From the NCBI RefSeq assembly GCF_011317445.1, contig NZ_JAAAPL010000002.1, positions 62,001 to 126,000 of the forward strand: a DNA stretch of 64,000 nucleotides, written 5' to 3'. Origin of the DNA: Chelativorans multitrophicus. Its GTDB lineage: Bacteria > Pseudomonadota > Alphaproteobacteria > Rhizobiales > Rhizobiaceae. The notes under the pieces were generated by a model. That model ran no database searches. It saw only the letters and a list, made by a program, of their open reading frames with translations, and was not told where the DNA came from. Below, one piece after another: positions 34,568 through 42,129 of the stretch; the first letter of the stretch is position 1; each line of letters opens with the position of its first letter. The position numbers and the translations under genes were made by a program.

Positions 34568-35434
34568 TCAGTTGGTTTGCTTCTCTCTTCCGGTATCGTT
34601 TGTGTGCTCGGCGATCGCGCCGACGATCCCATCCCAATGGCCCGGATGCAATTCGTGGCCGCCCCCGTCGAGCTTCAGCAGGCGGGCGCCGCGAACGGCA
34701 GCGGCAAGGGTCTCGCCATGCTCAACCGGGAATACCGGGTCAGCGGTGCCGTGGATGACGAGAAGCGGCACCTTCATCTCGTGCAGCCGGCCTCGCCACG
34801 GTTCACCGATCTCGAAGAGGATGCTGTGGTTGGTGGCGCTGAGATAGCCACCCGAGCGGTCGAAGTCGCGTTCGATGAAGGCTCGGGTCCGGGCTTCGTC
34901 GAACGGATGTGCCGTGCCCGCAGTCAGGCGCGCATCGTCGACCAGGTACCTGACCGCCTCTGCCCGGTCCGACCAATCCACGTCCAGTTTCATGTGTTCC
35001 AACCAAGCCTCGCCGGCTGCAGGAAGGTGGGAGGTGTCCGTCCCAAGCGGCGAAGTGCTGATCGCCGTCAAGGAAAGCACGCGCTCCGGTTTCTTCAGTG
35101 CAGCGCCCTGGCCGGCCATGCCGCCAAGCGAAAAGCCGACAATATGTGCGGCGGAAATCCCGTAGCCGTCGAGCACGCGGAAGACGTCATCGACCGCATC
35201 GCCATAGCCATAGCGCGGCTGGCCGGGCGGATATTTCGTCGAGAGACCTGTGTCGCGCTGGTCGTAGCGGATCACGAAGCGGCCGCGTCCCGCGAGCCGA
35301 CGGCAGAATTCCTCCGGCCACCATAACATGGAGGCCATCCCGCCCATGATCAGAACCACCGGAGGGTGCGATTGATCGCCGAATGCCTCCGTGGCGATTT
35401 CGATATCATTGGCCTTGACTATGCGCGTATTCAT
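34568..35434 (-). CDS. Alpha/beta hydrolase
   Basis: The 288-residue protein has the alpha/beta hydrolase core: an oxyanion region GGMASMLWWP, the nucleophile elbow GFSLGGMAG (Ser near residue 102), a late acid in GTADPVFPVEHG and the catalytic His in GGGHELHPGHWDGI. The family is close to aclacinomycin-methylesterase-like esterases. I start at ATG 35434 because GGAGG precedes it by 5 bases. It is divergent from an HxlR regulator with TTGCAA repeats in the 103-bp gap, which suggests that HxlR controls this hydrolase and the reductase-fold gene after it. Confidence 0.9.
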   Translation of the reverse strand: MNTRIVKANDIEIATEAFGDQSHPPVVLIMGGMASMLWWPEEFCRRLAGRGRFVIRYDQRDTGLSTKYPPGQPRYGYGDAVDDVFRVLDGYGISAAHIVGFSLGGMAGQGAALKKPERVLSLTAISTSPLGTDTSHLPAAGEAWLEHMKLDVDWSDRAEAVRYLVDDARLTAGTAHPFDEARTRAFIERDFDRSGGYLSATNHSILFEIGEPWRGRLHEMKVPLLVIHGTADPVFPVEHGETLAAAVRGARLLKLDGGGHELHPGHWDGIVGAIAEHTNDTGREKQTN

Positions 35435-35463
35435 GGTGGCCTCCCTAACTTGATATGAGTCTG

Positions 35464-35516
35464 ATTGCAAATTGCAACTGGTTGCAGGGTAAACGAAACT
35501 GATCTTATATTGCAAC
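35464..35516. promoter_or_regulatory. TTGCAA-type operator repeats in the hydrolase-HxlR gap
   Basis: The gap contains ATTGCAAATTGCAA, the near-palindrome TGCAAC-TG-GTTGCA (35473-35486), and another TATTGCAAC (35508-35516). The repeated motif in a divergent promoter region fits HxlR autoregulation. The motif is observed; the binding is inferred. Confidence 0.5.
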
Positions 35517-35537
35517 CGTTTTTTTGGAGAACGCGAA

Positions 35538-36068
35538 TTGACTGCTGAAAGGGAAGAATCCGACACCCATCGTTCGGGCTGCCCCATCAATCTCACGCTC
35601 GAAGTGCTGGGGGACAAATGGTCGCTCATCATCGTGCGCGACATGATGTTCGGGAACCGCCGCCACTTCCGCGAACTGCTTTCGCAGAACGAGGAAGGGA
35701 TCGCGTCGAACATCCTTGCCGACCGGCTGCGGCGGCTCGTGGCCGAGGGCGTCATCTCCAGGGAAGATGACCCGAGCCATAAACAGAAGGCGATCTACAG
35801 CCTGACGGAAAAGGGCATCGAGCTTCTGCCGATTTTTGCGATGATCGGCGCCTGGGGGCGCAGGTGGCTGCCTGTCACGGAGGCGCTTTCAATTCGCGCG
35901 CAGCTTCTGGAGGAGGGCGGGCCGGCGCTGTGGGAGGAATTCATGGATGAGCTGCGCCAAGAGCATCTGGGCATCCCGACGAAGCAAAGGCCAGGACCGG
36001 GCGTGCGCGAGAGGCTATATGCGGCCTATCAGGAGGTGGCGGCGCGGCAGCCCTCGGCGCAGCTCTAA
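35538..36068 (+). CDS. HxlR-family transcriptional regulator
   Basis: The 176-residue protein has a MarR/HxlR winged helix with CPINLTLEVLGDKWSLIIVRDMM, where the HxlR-specific Cys near residue 15 can sense electrophiles or oxidants. It continues RHFRELL, GIASNILADRLRRLVAEGVI and a wing with YSLTEKG. It starts at TTG 35538 with GGAG 10 bases upstream; no better start is available. It overlaps the convergent GFA gene by 4 bases. Confidence 0.9.
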   Translation: MTAEREESDTHRSGCPINLTLEVLGDKWSLIIVRDMMFGNRRHFRELLSQNEEGIASNILADRLRRLVAEGVISREDDPSHKQKAIYSLTEKGIELLPIFAMIGAWGRRWLPVTEALSIRAQLLEEGGPALWEEFMDELRQEHLGIPTKQRPGPGVRERLYAAYQEVAARQPSAQL

Positions 36069-36514
36069 AGATAGGAAGTCACCTTCGGAGACTTATCCCA
36101 AGCGTTGTGCCGGCCGTCCTCGTAGATGATAGGCGCGCTAGCCAATTCCGCTTCGGTGGCATCGTCCAGGCAAACTATGTTCACCGCGTAGAAAGCTCCG
36201 CCCATGATTTCGAAATCAGCGCTGGCAAAGGGGTGAACACCGCAATGTTTGCAGAACACATGGCCGATCATTTTCTCGCCGAAGCGGTATTCCGTCAAAG
36301 CGTCCGCGCCTGAGAGCAATTGGAAATCTTCCGGTGGGACAAAGGCTTTCCAGAATCGTGTTTTCAGGCAAGACGAGCAGTTGCAGCGAAAGGTGGACGT
36401 CCACCAAATGCCTGGCCGTGCGGGTTCGGAGCGTTCGCCAGCCGATGCAAGGTCGATATCGGCCGCAAAGCGCACCGCGCCGCAATGGCAGCTTCCGTGG
36501 TAGGTCTTCTTCAT
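36065..36514 (-). CDS. GFA-family zinc-binding protein
   Basis: The 149-residue protein has the GFA (glutathione-dependent formaldehyde-activating enzyme-like/CENP-V) zinc motifs: CHCGAV near the N terminus, CNCSSC, and CKHCGVHPF. Five or more Cys coordinate zinc in this fold. Most GFA proteins do not have the formaldehyde activity for which the family was named, so only a small zinc-binding enzyme-like role is claimed. I start at ATG 36514 (MKKTYHG); a longer frame is not conserved. Confidence 0.9.
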   Translation of the reverse strand: MKKTYHGSCHCGAVRFAADIDLASAGERSEPARPGIWWTSTFRCNCSSCLKTRFWKAFVPPEDFQLLSGADALTEYRFGEKMIGHVFCKHCGVHPFASADFEIMGGAFYAVNIVCLDDATEAELASAPIIYEDGRHNAWDKSPKVTSYL

Positions 36515-36642
36515 TCCGGTCCTCCTTATGTGTGAAGACGGGCTCAGTGTCTCACTCTCCCTTTCCTGAAGAGCGAAATGCGAGTCTTTCTCGAGGCTTG
36601 GTCGCGGAAGCTCGCATTTCAGCTCAGGTGCTCGGACGCATT

Positions 36643-37116
36643 TCAACCTGAAAGCGCCGCCAGGTAGTCGGCCAGATTGTCGAGTGTCTCGTTCCAGCCC
36701 TCTTCATGCCCATGGCGCGAGGCTTTGGTGACGAAGAAGGCCTGTTGCAGGGTGAGCCGCGTCTTCCCGCCTTCCTCTTTGAGCGTGACGGTCACCACCG
36801 TTTCATGACCCGGTGTGCCGTTCTCGTCGTGCCAGGCATGGGTAAAGACGAGGCGTTCGGGTGGCGTTATCTCGCGATATGTGCCGCTCAGCCAATGGTC
36901 CTGCCCCTCGGGCGAGCGCATACATGTCTTGAACGAGCCGCCGGTGCGGATATCGCCTTCTGAAAAGGGAAGGGTGAAGCCCTTGGGGCAGCACCAACGG
37001 TTCAGGTGTTCGGGCTTGGTCCAAGCTTCGAAGACGAGCGCGCGCGGCGCGTCGAAGAGGCGGGAGATGTAAAGCTCGGCATCGGATTGCCGCGCGGCCG
37101 TGGCATCAAGCGTCAT
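36643..37116 (-). CDS. SRPBCC (AHSA1-like) protein
   Basis: The 157-residue START-like protein has the AHSA1 pattern: ISRLFDAPRALVFEAWTKPEHLNRWCCP, SGTYREITPPERLVFTHAW, and GWNETLDNLADYLA at the C terminus. The hydrophobic cavity binds small ligands. It overlaps the ArsR gene by 11 bases on the same strand; such ArsR-AHSA1 pairs are a frequent unit in which the AHSA1 protein serves an unknown detoxification or ligand role. Confidence 0.9.
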   Translation of the reverse strand: MTLDATAARQSDAELYISRLFDAPRALVFEAWTKPEHLNRWCCPKGFTLPFSEGDIRTGGSFKTCMRSPEGQDHWLSGTYREITPPERLVFTHAWHDENGTPGHETVVTVTLKEEGGKTRLTLQQAFFVTKASRHGHEEGWNETLDNLADYLAALSG

Positions 37117-37453
37117 CGGATTTCTCCTTGTGCTGGATTTGCATCAGATAGCTGTCGAGCTGGTCAAAGCTTTCTTCCCAGAACCGACGGTAACGCTCCA
37201 CCCAATCGGCGATTTCCTTCAGCGGGCCAGCTTCCAGCCGGCAGGGGCGCCACTGGGCGTTGCGACCGCGCGAAATGAGGCCGGCGCGCTCCAGCACCTT
37301 CAGATGCTTCGATATGGCCGGAAGACTCATGTCGAACGGCTCGGCAAGCTCATTCACCGTCGCTTCGCCAGCCGCGAGCCTCGCGATAATGGCGCGGCGT
37401 GTTGGGTCGGCAAGGGCCGAGAAGGCGGCATTCAACGTGTCTGCCTTCGCCAT
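37106..37453 (-). CDS. ArsR-family transcriptional regulator
   Basis: The 115-residue winged-helix protein has ALADPTRRAIIARLAAGEATVNELAEPFDMSLPAISKHLKVLERAGLI. It lacks the Cys residues of metal-sensing ArsR proteins, so it belongs to the metal-independent group paired with AHSA1 proteins. An 18-bp perfect palindrome lies 11 bases upstream of its ATG (37464-37481), a good operator candidate for autorepression of this two-gene operon. Confidence 0.92.
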   Translation of the reverse strand: MAKADTLNAAFSALADPTRRAIIARLAAGEATVNELAEPFDMSLPAISKHLKVLERAGLISRGRNAQWRPCRLEAGPLKEIADWVERYRRFWEESFDQLDSYLMQIQHKEKSDDA

Positions 37454-37463
37454 TATTTATCTT

Positions 37464-37481
37464 TCTAGTTAATTAACTAGA
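37464..37481. promoter_or_regulatory. 18-bp perfect palindrome at the ArsR promoter
   Basis: TCTAGTTAATTAACTAGA is a perfect palindrome just upstream of the arsR ATG. Its AT-rich core and placement fit an ArsR dimer site. Seen directly; the ligand and the binding are inferred. Confidence 0.65.
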
Positions 37482-37566
37482 TGGTTTATTGCAAAGGACA
37501 CGCCGTCTGTCAAGCTGCAAGAAGGGGCATCTTGCATCATTGAGCGGCCTCGGCTATCAGGGAGCC

Positions 37567-37683
37567 ATGTCACACGCTGCGCATTTCGATCCTTTCAGCC
37601 CCGCTGCCAATTGCGGCGCGACGGCTCGTGCGCTTTCCAGCCTCCTTCTTCTCGGCCTTATCGGCGATCGCCGGGCCCGCTGA
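37567..37683 (+). CDS. Probable leucine leader peptide upstream of leuA
   Basis: A 38-codon ORF contains the run ALSSLLLLGLIGD near its end, with six Leu codons in nine, and stops inside a set of mutually exclusive hairpins 125 bases before leuA. This is the arrangement expected for ribosome-mediated attenuation by leucyl-tRNA supply. GGAG lies only 2 bases before the ATG, which is too close for an ideal ribosome site; an earlier in-frame start at 37489 is possible. Leucine attenuation of leuA is known from other proteobacteria. The leader itself is an inference from layout. Confidence 0.6.
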   Translation: MSHAAHFDPFSPAANCGATARALSSLLLLGLIGDRRAR

Positions 37684-37729
37684 AGGAGCGCCCGGCGATC
37701 GATCGCCGGTGATCGCTGGTCTGCTCCTT
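37666..37729 (+). promoter_or_regulatory. leuA attenuator: alternative RNA hairpins
   Basis: Hairpin A pairs 37666-37676 with 37690-37700 (GATCGCCGGGC/GCCCGGCGATC). Hairpin B is the palindrome at 37692-37709, and AAGGAGC/GCTCCTT (37683-37689/37723-37729) closes an outer stem around B. A and B share bases and exclude each other. No long T-run follows, so a terminator step is not certain. Confidence 0.6.
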
Positions 37730-37807
37730 CCCGTCAGAAACTGGATTTGAAGCCTTGACAGGCGGGCCGTCGCTTCCGAGCAACGTGCTACCGCCCGGAG
37801 TGAGCAA

Positions 37808-39520
37808 ATGGACGCCAAGAACGAGATTTTGCATCGCAGCACCCGCAAGGGAATGCCGACCGCCCCGCGCAAATATCAGCCCTATCCCTTTGTCGACCTT
37901 TCCGACCGCACCTGGCCCTCCAAGCGGATAGAAAAGGCGCCGGTCTGGTGCTCGGTGGATCTGCGCGACGGCAATCAGGCCCTAATTGACCCCATGGGGC
38001 ATGATCGCAAGGCGCGGATGTTCGCTCTCCTCCTCGATATGGGCTTTCGGGAGATAGAAATCGGCTTTCCCTCGGCCTCTCAGACCGATTTCGACTTCAC
38101 GCGCTGGGCAATCGAAGAGGGCAATGTGCCCGACGACGTCTCCCTCCAGGTGTTGGTGCAGTGCCGGCCAGAGCTGATCGCGCGCACTTTCGAGGCGCTC
38201 GAGGGGGCCACGCATCCGATCGTCCATTTCTACAACTCCACCAGCGAGTTGCAGCGTCGCGTTGTGTTTGAAAAGGATGTCGCCGGCATCAAGACGATCG
38301 CCACCGATGCCGCCAAGATGATCACGGATATGGCTGCGAAAGCGGGCGGGGGCTACCGCTTCCAGTATTCGCCCGAGAGCTTTACCGGCACCGAGCTGGA
38401 TGTGGCGCTGGAGATCTGCAACGCGGTGATCGGGATCGTCCAGCCCACGCCGGAAGACAAGCTCATCATCAACCTGCCATCCACGGTGGAGATGTCGACG
38501 CCCAACATCTATGCCGACCAGATCGAGTGGATGTGCCGGCAGCTCGACCGGCGCGACAGCCTGATCGTCTCGTTGCACCCGCACAACGACAGGGGCACGG
38601 CCATCGCGGCCACCGAACTCGGCTTGATGGCAGGCGCGGACCGTGTGGAAGGAACGCTGTTCGGCAACGGCGAGCGGACGGGCAATGTCGACATCGTCAC
38701 GCTGGCGCTCAACATGTACACGCAGGGCGTCGATCCCGTGCTCGACTGTTCGGAAATCAACCGCATCAAGGATGTCTACGAATATTCCAACCAGCTCCGC
38801 ATCCCGGAACGGCACCCCTATGTGGGCGAATTGGTCTACACGGCCTTCTCCGGCTCCCATCAGGACGCCATCAACAAGGGCATGAAGGCCTACCGCAAGG
38901 CCAATAAGGAGCTGTGGGAGGTGCCGTATCTTCCCATCGATCCCGCCGATGTGGGTCGCACCTATGAGGCGATCATCCGCATCAACTCGCAGTCAGGCAA
39001 GGGCGGCATCGCCTATGTGCTGCAAGCCGATTACGGGCTCAACCTGCCGCGCAACCTGCAGGTGGAGTTTCGCGAGGACATCCAGGCCATCACCGACGCG
39101 GAAGGGAAGGAACTGCCTTCCAAGCGTATCCATGACCGTTTTCTGGAGGTCTATGTCGATCAGCCCGGAGCACGGATCAAATTGATCGATCACCAGACCT
39201 TTCCCGATCCCGAGATGAAGGGCCGGCGCATTCTCGAAGCCACGATCCTCGACAACGGCAAGGAGACGGTGATCAAGGGAACCGGCACCGGGCCGATCGA
39301 CGGGATCGTCAACGCGCTGTCGCGGCATATCGGTATGGAGATATCGGTTCTCGATTATTCGGAGCACTCGCTCCAGCGCGGCACCGACGCCGCCGCCGTC
39401 TCTTATGTGGAGATGGAATTTCCGGGCGGAAAGCTCTTTGGTGTCGGCATCAATACCAATATTACGACTGCCTCGCTGGAAGCGGTCGTCTCCGCGGTCA
39501 ATCGCATTCTAAGGGTGTAG
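37808..39520 (+). CDS. leuA: 2-Isopropylmalate synthase LeuA (long type)
   Basis: The 570-residue enzyme condenses acetyl-CoA and 2-oxoisovalerate, the first step of leucine synthesis. The N-terminal TIM barrel has the HMGL signature (CSVDLRDGNQAL, about 48-59) and the metal-binding SLHPHNDRG (near 258). The C-terminal part (about 430-570) is the leucine-binding regulatory domain with GVGINTNITTASLEAVVSAVNR. The long N terminus (YQPYPFVDLSDRTWPSKRIEKAP) marks the actinobacterial-type branch also found in Hyphomicrobiales. The probable leader peptide and hairpins upstream point to attenuation control. Confidence 0.97.
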   Translation: MDAKNEILHRSTRKGMPTAPRKYQPYPFVDLSDRTWPSKRIEKAPVWCSVDLRDGNQALIDPMGHDRKARMFALLLDMGFREIEIGFPSASQTDFDFTRWAIEEGNVPDDVSLQVLVQCRPELIARTFEALEGATHPIVHFYNSTSELQRRVVFEKDVAGIKTIATDAAKMITDMAAKAGGGYRFQYSPESFTGTELDVALEICNAVIGIVQPTPEDKLIINLPSTVEMSTPNIYADQIEWMCRQLDRRDSLIVSLHPHNDRGTAIAATELGLMAGADRVEGTLFGNGERTGNVDIVTLALNMYTQGVDPVLDCSEINRIKDVYEYSNQLRIPERHPYVGELVYTAFSGSHQDAINKGMKAYRKANKELWEVPYLPIDPADVGRTYEAIIRINSQSGKGGIAYVLQADYGLNLPRNLQVEFREDIQAITDAEGKELPSKRIHDRFLEVYVDQPGARIKLIDHQTFPDPEMKGRRILEATILDNGKETVIKGTGTGPIDGIVNALSRHIGMEISVLDYSEHSLQRGTDAAAVSYVEMEFPGGKLFGVGINTNITTASLEAVVSAVNRILRV

Positions 39521-39522
39521 AA

Positions 39523-39576
39523 AAATAGGGCAGTAGGGGCCATGCAGCCGGTTCGTTTTCTCCTATTGCCTTATTT
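39523..39576 (+). terminator. Stem-loop after leuA
   Basis: Fifteen bases at 39523-39537 pair with 39562-39576, with two G-U pairs in RNA, around a 24-base loop. It starts 3 bases after the leuA stop, so it probably protects or ends the transcript. Its TAGGGCAGTAGG/CCTATTGCC arms resemble in style, but not identity, the 25-kb element. Confidence 0.55.
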
Positions 39577-39627
39577 CCCCACTCTCTTGCTACCTTAATC
39601 GTGTGATGATTTTCCTATTGGTTCATG

Positions 39628-39642
39628 TTAACGGTAAATTTA
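39628..39642. promoter_or_regulatory. CtrA-like box TTAA-N7-TTTA
   Basis: One base differs from the consensus TTAA-N7-TTAA. It is 23 bases upstream of the ATG at 39665. A CtrA role is inferred only. Confidence 0.3.
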
Positions 39643-39664
39643 GCTTGAGCCGCTTGGGAGAACC

Positions 39665-40267
39665 ATGATGAGCGAGGCTGGTCAGAACACGGCACCAAAG
39701 GTGCACCGCCTTGCCGAGGCGGTTCGCGAGATAAAGACCGCAGCCGCCGACCGCGAGGATGTCGTGGTCGATATGCGTGAATCGACCCGAGCGCGGCTAG
39801 AGATTCTGGCGCAGGAGCTTGCTCCTGTGTTCGCCGAGGTTCCGGAGGATGATCCGGCGTTCGATTTCGCCATCTCTTCCGGCCAGCAGCCACGTCTCTG
39901 GATCGATTCGGTTGCCCATGTGGTGATGGGGCCTGACCGGCGCACATACCGCTTTTTGCGCGATACCCGGCTTGGCCGCGTGGTGCTTGGCGAATCGACC
40001 GAAATTGCGCCAATCGCCGACCTCGTGACCCGCTACATTGCCGAACGCATGGTGGAGCGTCAGCGCTATCTGGAAGGAGAAATCTTTTCCCTGCCGCGCG
40101 CAACGGAGGAGGAACCGGTCGAGGACGTCGTGGCCCGCAAAGGCCGCGCGCGGGGCCCGTTCCTCGCTTCATTCTTTCTTGTAATTCTCGGGGGAATTGT
40201 CGGCACCGCCTCGATTATTCTGCTTCTATGGGACCGCTTCCCCGAACTGCATCGGTATTTTCAATAG
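39665..40267 (+). CDS. Conserved-looking tail-anchored membrane protein, function unknown
   Basis: The 200-residue protein is charged and helical in its first 160 residues (a RESTRARLEILAQEL helix, then SSGQQPRLWIDSVAHVVMGPDRRTYRFLRDTRLGRVVL). It ends with one transmembrane segment at about 171-193 and a short tail, WDRFPELHRYFQ. The architecture is a C-terminal membrane anchor with a cytoplasmic domain. I do not recognise a named family. A possible CtrA box lies upstream. Two in-frame ATGs (39665, 39668) are equivalent. Confidence 0.8.
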   Translation: MMSEAGQNTAPKVHRLAEAVREIKTAAADREDVVVDMRESTRARLEILAQELAPVFAEVPEDDPAFDFAISSGQQPRLWIDSVAHVVMGPDRRTYRFLRDTRLGRVVLGESTEIAPIADLVTRYIAERMVERQRYLEGEIFSLPRATEEEPVEDVVARKGRARGPFLASFFLVILGGIVGTASIILLLWDRFPELHRYFQ

Positions 40268-40375
40268 CTTACAGGGCCATAATGGCTCTAAATCGCGGTG
40301 CGGCATAATTTAGCCGCTCTCATCCGCAAGGCTCTACATATTTTTAGTGGTTGCTTCTTCTTCGGAGCTATTTTG

Positions 40376-40570
40376 ATGAATAAATTTTTCTGGGCCTCGG
40401 CCTTCTTTGCGTTGTTGGCAATTATCTCCCTAGTCGGTTTTATGCTCATCGGTAGCTATGTGGACGAGCAGGGATATATGCACGAACCGCTCTTCCTGGC
40501 GCCCATCGGCATGATCTCGCTTGCCGCGAGCGGCGTCTGCTTCTTCGTGGGCCTTGCTTCGAAGGGGTGA
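40376..40570 (+). CDS. Small two-helix membrane protein (DUF3955-like)
   Basis: The 64-residue protein has two transmembrane segments (about 3-25 and 42-62) around a short polar loop containing IGSYVDEQGYMHEPLFLAPIG, a pattern resembling DUF3955. I start at ATG 40376, since GGAG lies 8 bases upstream; the frame stays open to a GTG at 40298. The function is unknown. Confidence 0.65.
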   Translation: MNKFFWASAFFALLAIISLVGFMLIGSYVDEQGYMHEPLFLAPIGMISLAASGVCFFVGLASKG

Positions 40571-40623
40571 CACTCTCATAAGCGCAGGAAACGCGGAATT
40601 GCCCTAAGTTTCGATTCTTCACT

Positions 40624-41547
40624 TTAAGCAGGTGCGCGGTCTGTCGAGATCAGCCATTGGGTGGAGAGTTGCACGACCTTCCCGCCCGGCTCGGCCACCC
40701 CGCGCCGTATCAACTGCACCTGCCATGTACCTGGTGCGCCCATGATCTCGAACAGGTTGTAATGCGCGGCGGGCAGCGCCGCGCCATGGGCCTGTCCTGC
40801 AGCGGCGACACCCACCACCGGCACGCTTGCTCCATTGCTGCCATCGATCCGGTGCACCGTCGGTAGGTGTGTGTGCCCGTGCAGTACAAGCTCGGCGCCG
40901 TATTTGCGCACCATGCTCTGAAAGCGGGAAATGCCAAACAGCCGCTTGTGCTGGCCTGTTGCGCCGCGCACGGGCGGATGATGGATGAGAAGGACGCGGA
41001 AGAGCTTCCGGTCGGCCGCTTCTTCCAGCAACTCGCAGGCGCGGCTCTCCTGTTCCTCGGTAAAGTAACCGCTGGCGAGAAAGGGTGCCGTCGCCCGCGC
41101 GGAAGACAGGCCGATAATCGCCACAGGCCCGCGCACCCGCATATAGGGAAATTGATGGCGATCGGTGATCGGTTCCGCCCCGTCTGCGGTCATATAAGCG
41201 CCCCAGGCGCGGCAGGCCTTGTTCAGCGCGTGCGGCACATAGGCGTCGTGGTTGCCAGGAACGACGGAAATATCAGCGGGCGTACCAAGACTCTCAAGCC
41301 ACAGCTGCGCCATTTCGATCTCGCGGTCGAGCGCCAGATTCACCAAATCGCCAGTCAGCGCGATATGATCGGGAGCCGACGCCAGAATATCGTTGCTGAT
41401 GAGGTCGATAATGCCGTTGTCGAGATTGACCCGCCGCCTGCGATGCCAATTGATATAGCCAGTGATGCGTTTCGAGATCAGTTCGCGATAGGAAAGCTCG
41501 GGAAGGGGGCCCAAATGGATATCGGAAAAATGTGCCAATCGAAACAT
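40624..41547 (-). CDS. Calcineurin-like metallophosphoesterase
   Basis: The 307-residue protein has the full dinuclear metal motif set in order: FSDIHLG, LTGDLV, VVPGNHDAY, LLIHHPPV and LHGHTHLPT. It most resembles the cyclic-nucleotide-phosphodiesterase-like (CpdA/MPPED) branch, but the substrate is unknown. There is no signal peptide, so it acts in the cytoplasm. I start at ATG 41547 (MFRLAHFSD). It is divergent from the Nudix gene across a 51-base gap that must hold both promoters. Confidence 0.92.
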   Translation of the reverse strand: MFRLAHFSDIHLGPLPELSYRELISKRITGYINWHRRRRVNLDNGIIDLISNDILASAPDHIALTGDLVNLALDREIEMAQLWLESLGTPADISVVPGNHDAYVPHALNKACRAWGAYMTADGAEPITDRHQFPYMRVRGPVAIIGLSSARATAPFLASGYFTEEQESRACELLEEAADRKLFRVLLIHHPPVRGATGQHKRLFGISRFQSMVRKYGAELVLHGHTHLPTVHRIDGSNGASVPVVGVAAAGQAHGAALPAAHYNLFEIMGAPGTWQVQLIRRGVAEPGGKVVQLSTQWLISTDRAPA

Positions 41548-41598
41548 GATGTTTCTGTAAAACACCCCGTCGCGGCTTACCAGCCCTAAGAGAATTCG

Positions 41599-42096
41599 AT
41601 GCCTTCACCCGCCCATGCCGAAACGCGAACTGCCGAGCAGATGCGGTTTCGCGTAAAACTCTTTCACCTCTGGCACTTGTTCCGGCGTCCGCTGACGCTC
41701 GGTGTTCGCGGCGTGGTCTTCGATCAGCAGCGGCGTGAGGTGTTCCTGGTGAAGCACACCTATGTGGGCGGCTGGCATCTGCCCGGAGGCGGGGTCGAAC
41801 CGGGCGAGACCATGCTTTCCTGCCTTGCCCGAGAACTTCAGGAGGAAGGCAATATCGTGCTCACCGGAGCGCCGCAGCTCAAGTCTATCCATTTTAACGG
41901 CAAGGCGAGCCGTCGTGATCACGTGGCGATCTATCTGATTACGCAATTCGCGCAGACCGCTCCGCGCAAGCCCGATCTGGAAATCGCGGATGCCCGGTTC
42001 TTTCCGCTCGATGCGTTGCCTGAGGGAACGACGGAGGGCACCCGCCGCCGCCTCGGCGAGATTTTCAGCGATTTGGAAGTTTCGGCAGATTGGTAG
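41599..42096 (+). CDS. Nudix hydrolase
   Basis: The 165-residue protein carries the Nudix box as GGGVEPGETMLSCLARELQEEGNI, with all catalytic Glu residues. The preceding YVGGWHLPGGGVEPGE is typical of NTP-hydrolysing house-cleaning members. An N-terminal hydrophobic-basic stretch (LFHLWHLFRRPLTLGVRGVV) precedes the domain. The substrate cannot be determined. Confidence 0.9.
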   Translation: MPSPAHAETRTAEQMRFRVKLFHLWHLFRRPLTLGVRGVVFDQQRREVFLVKHTYVGGWHLPGGGVEPGETMLSCLARELQEEGNIVLTGAPQLKSIHFNGKASRRDHVAIYLITQFAQTAPRKPDLEIADARFFPLDALPEGTTEGTRRRLGEIFSDLEVSADW

Positions 42097-42129
42097 CGGT
42101 TCCCTAGTCTCAGAGGGGGAGGGGTATGT

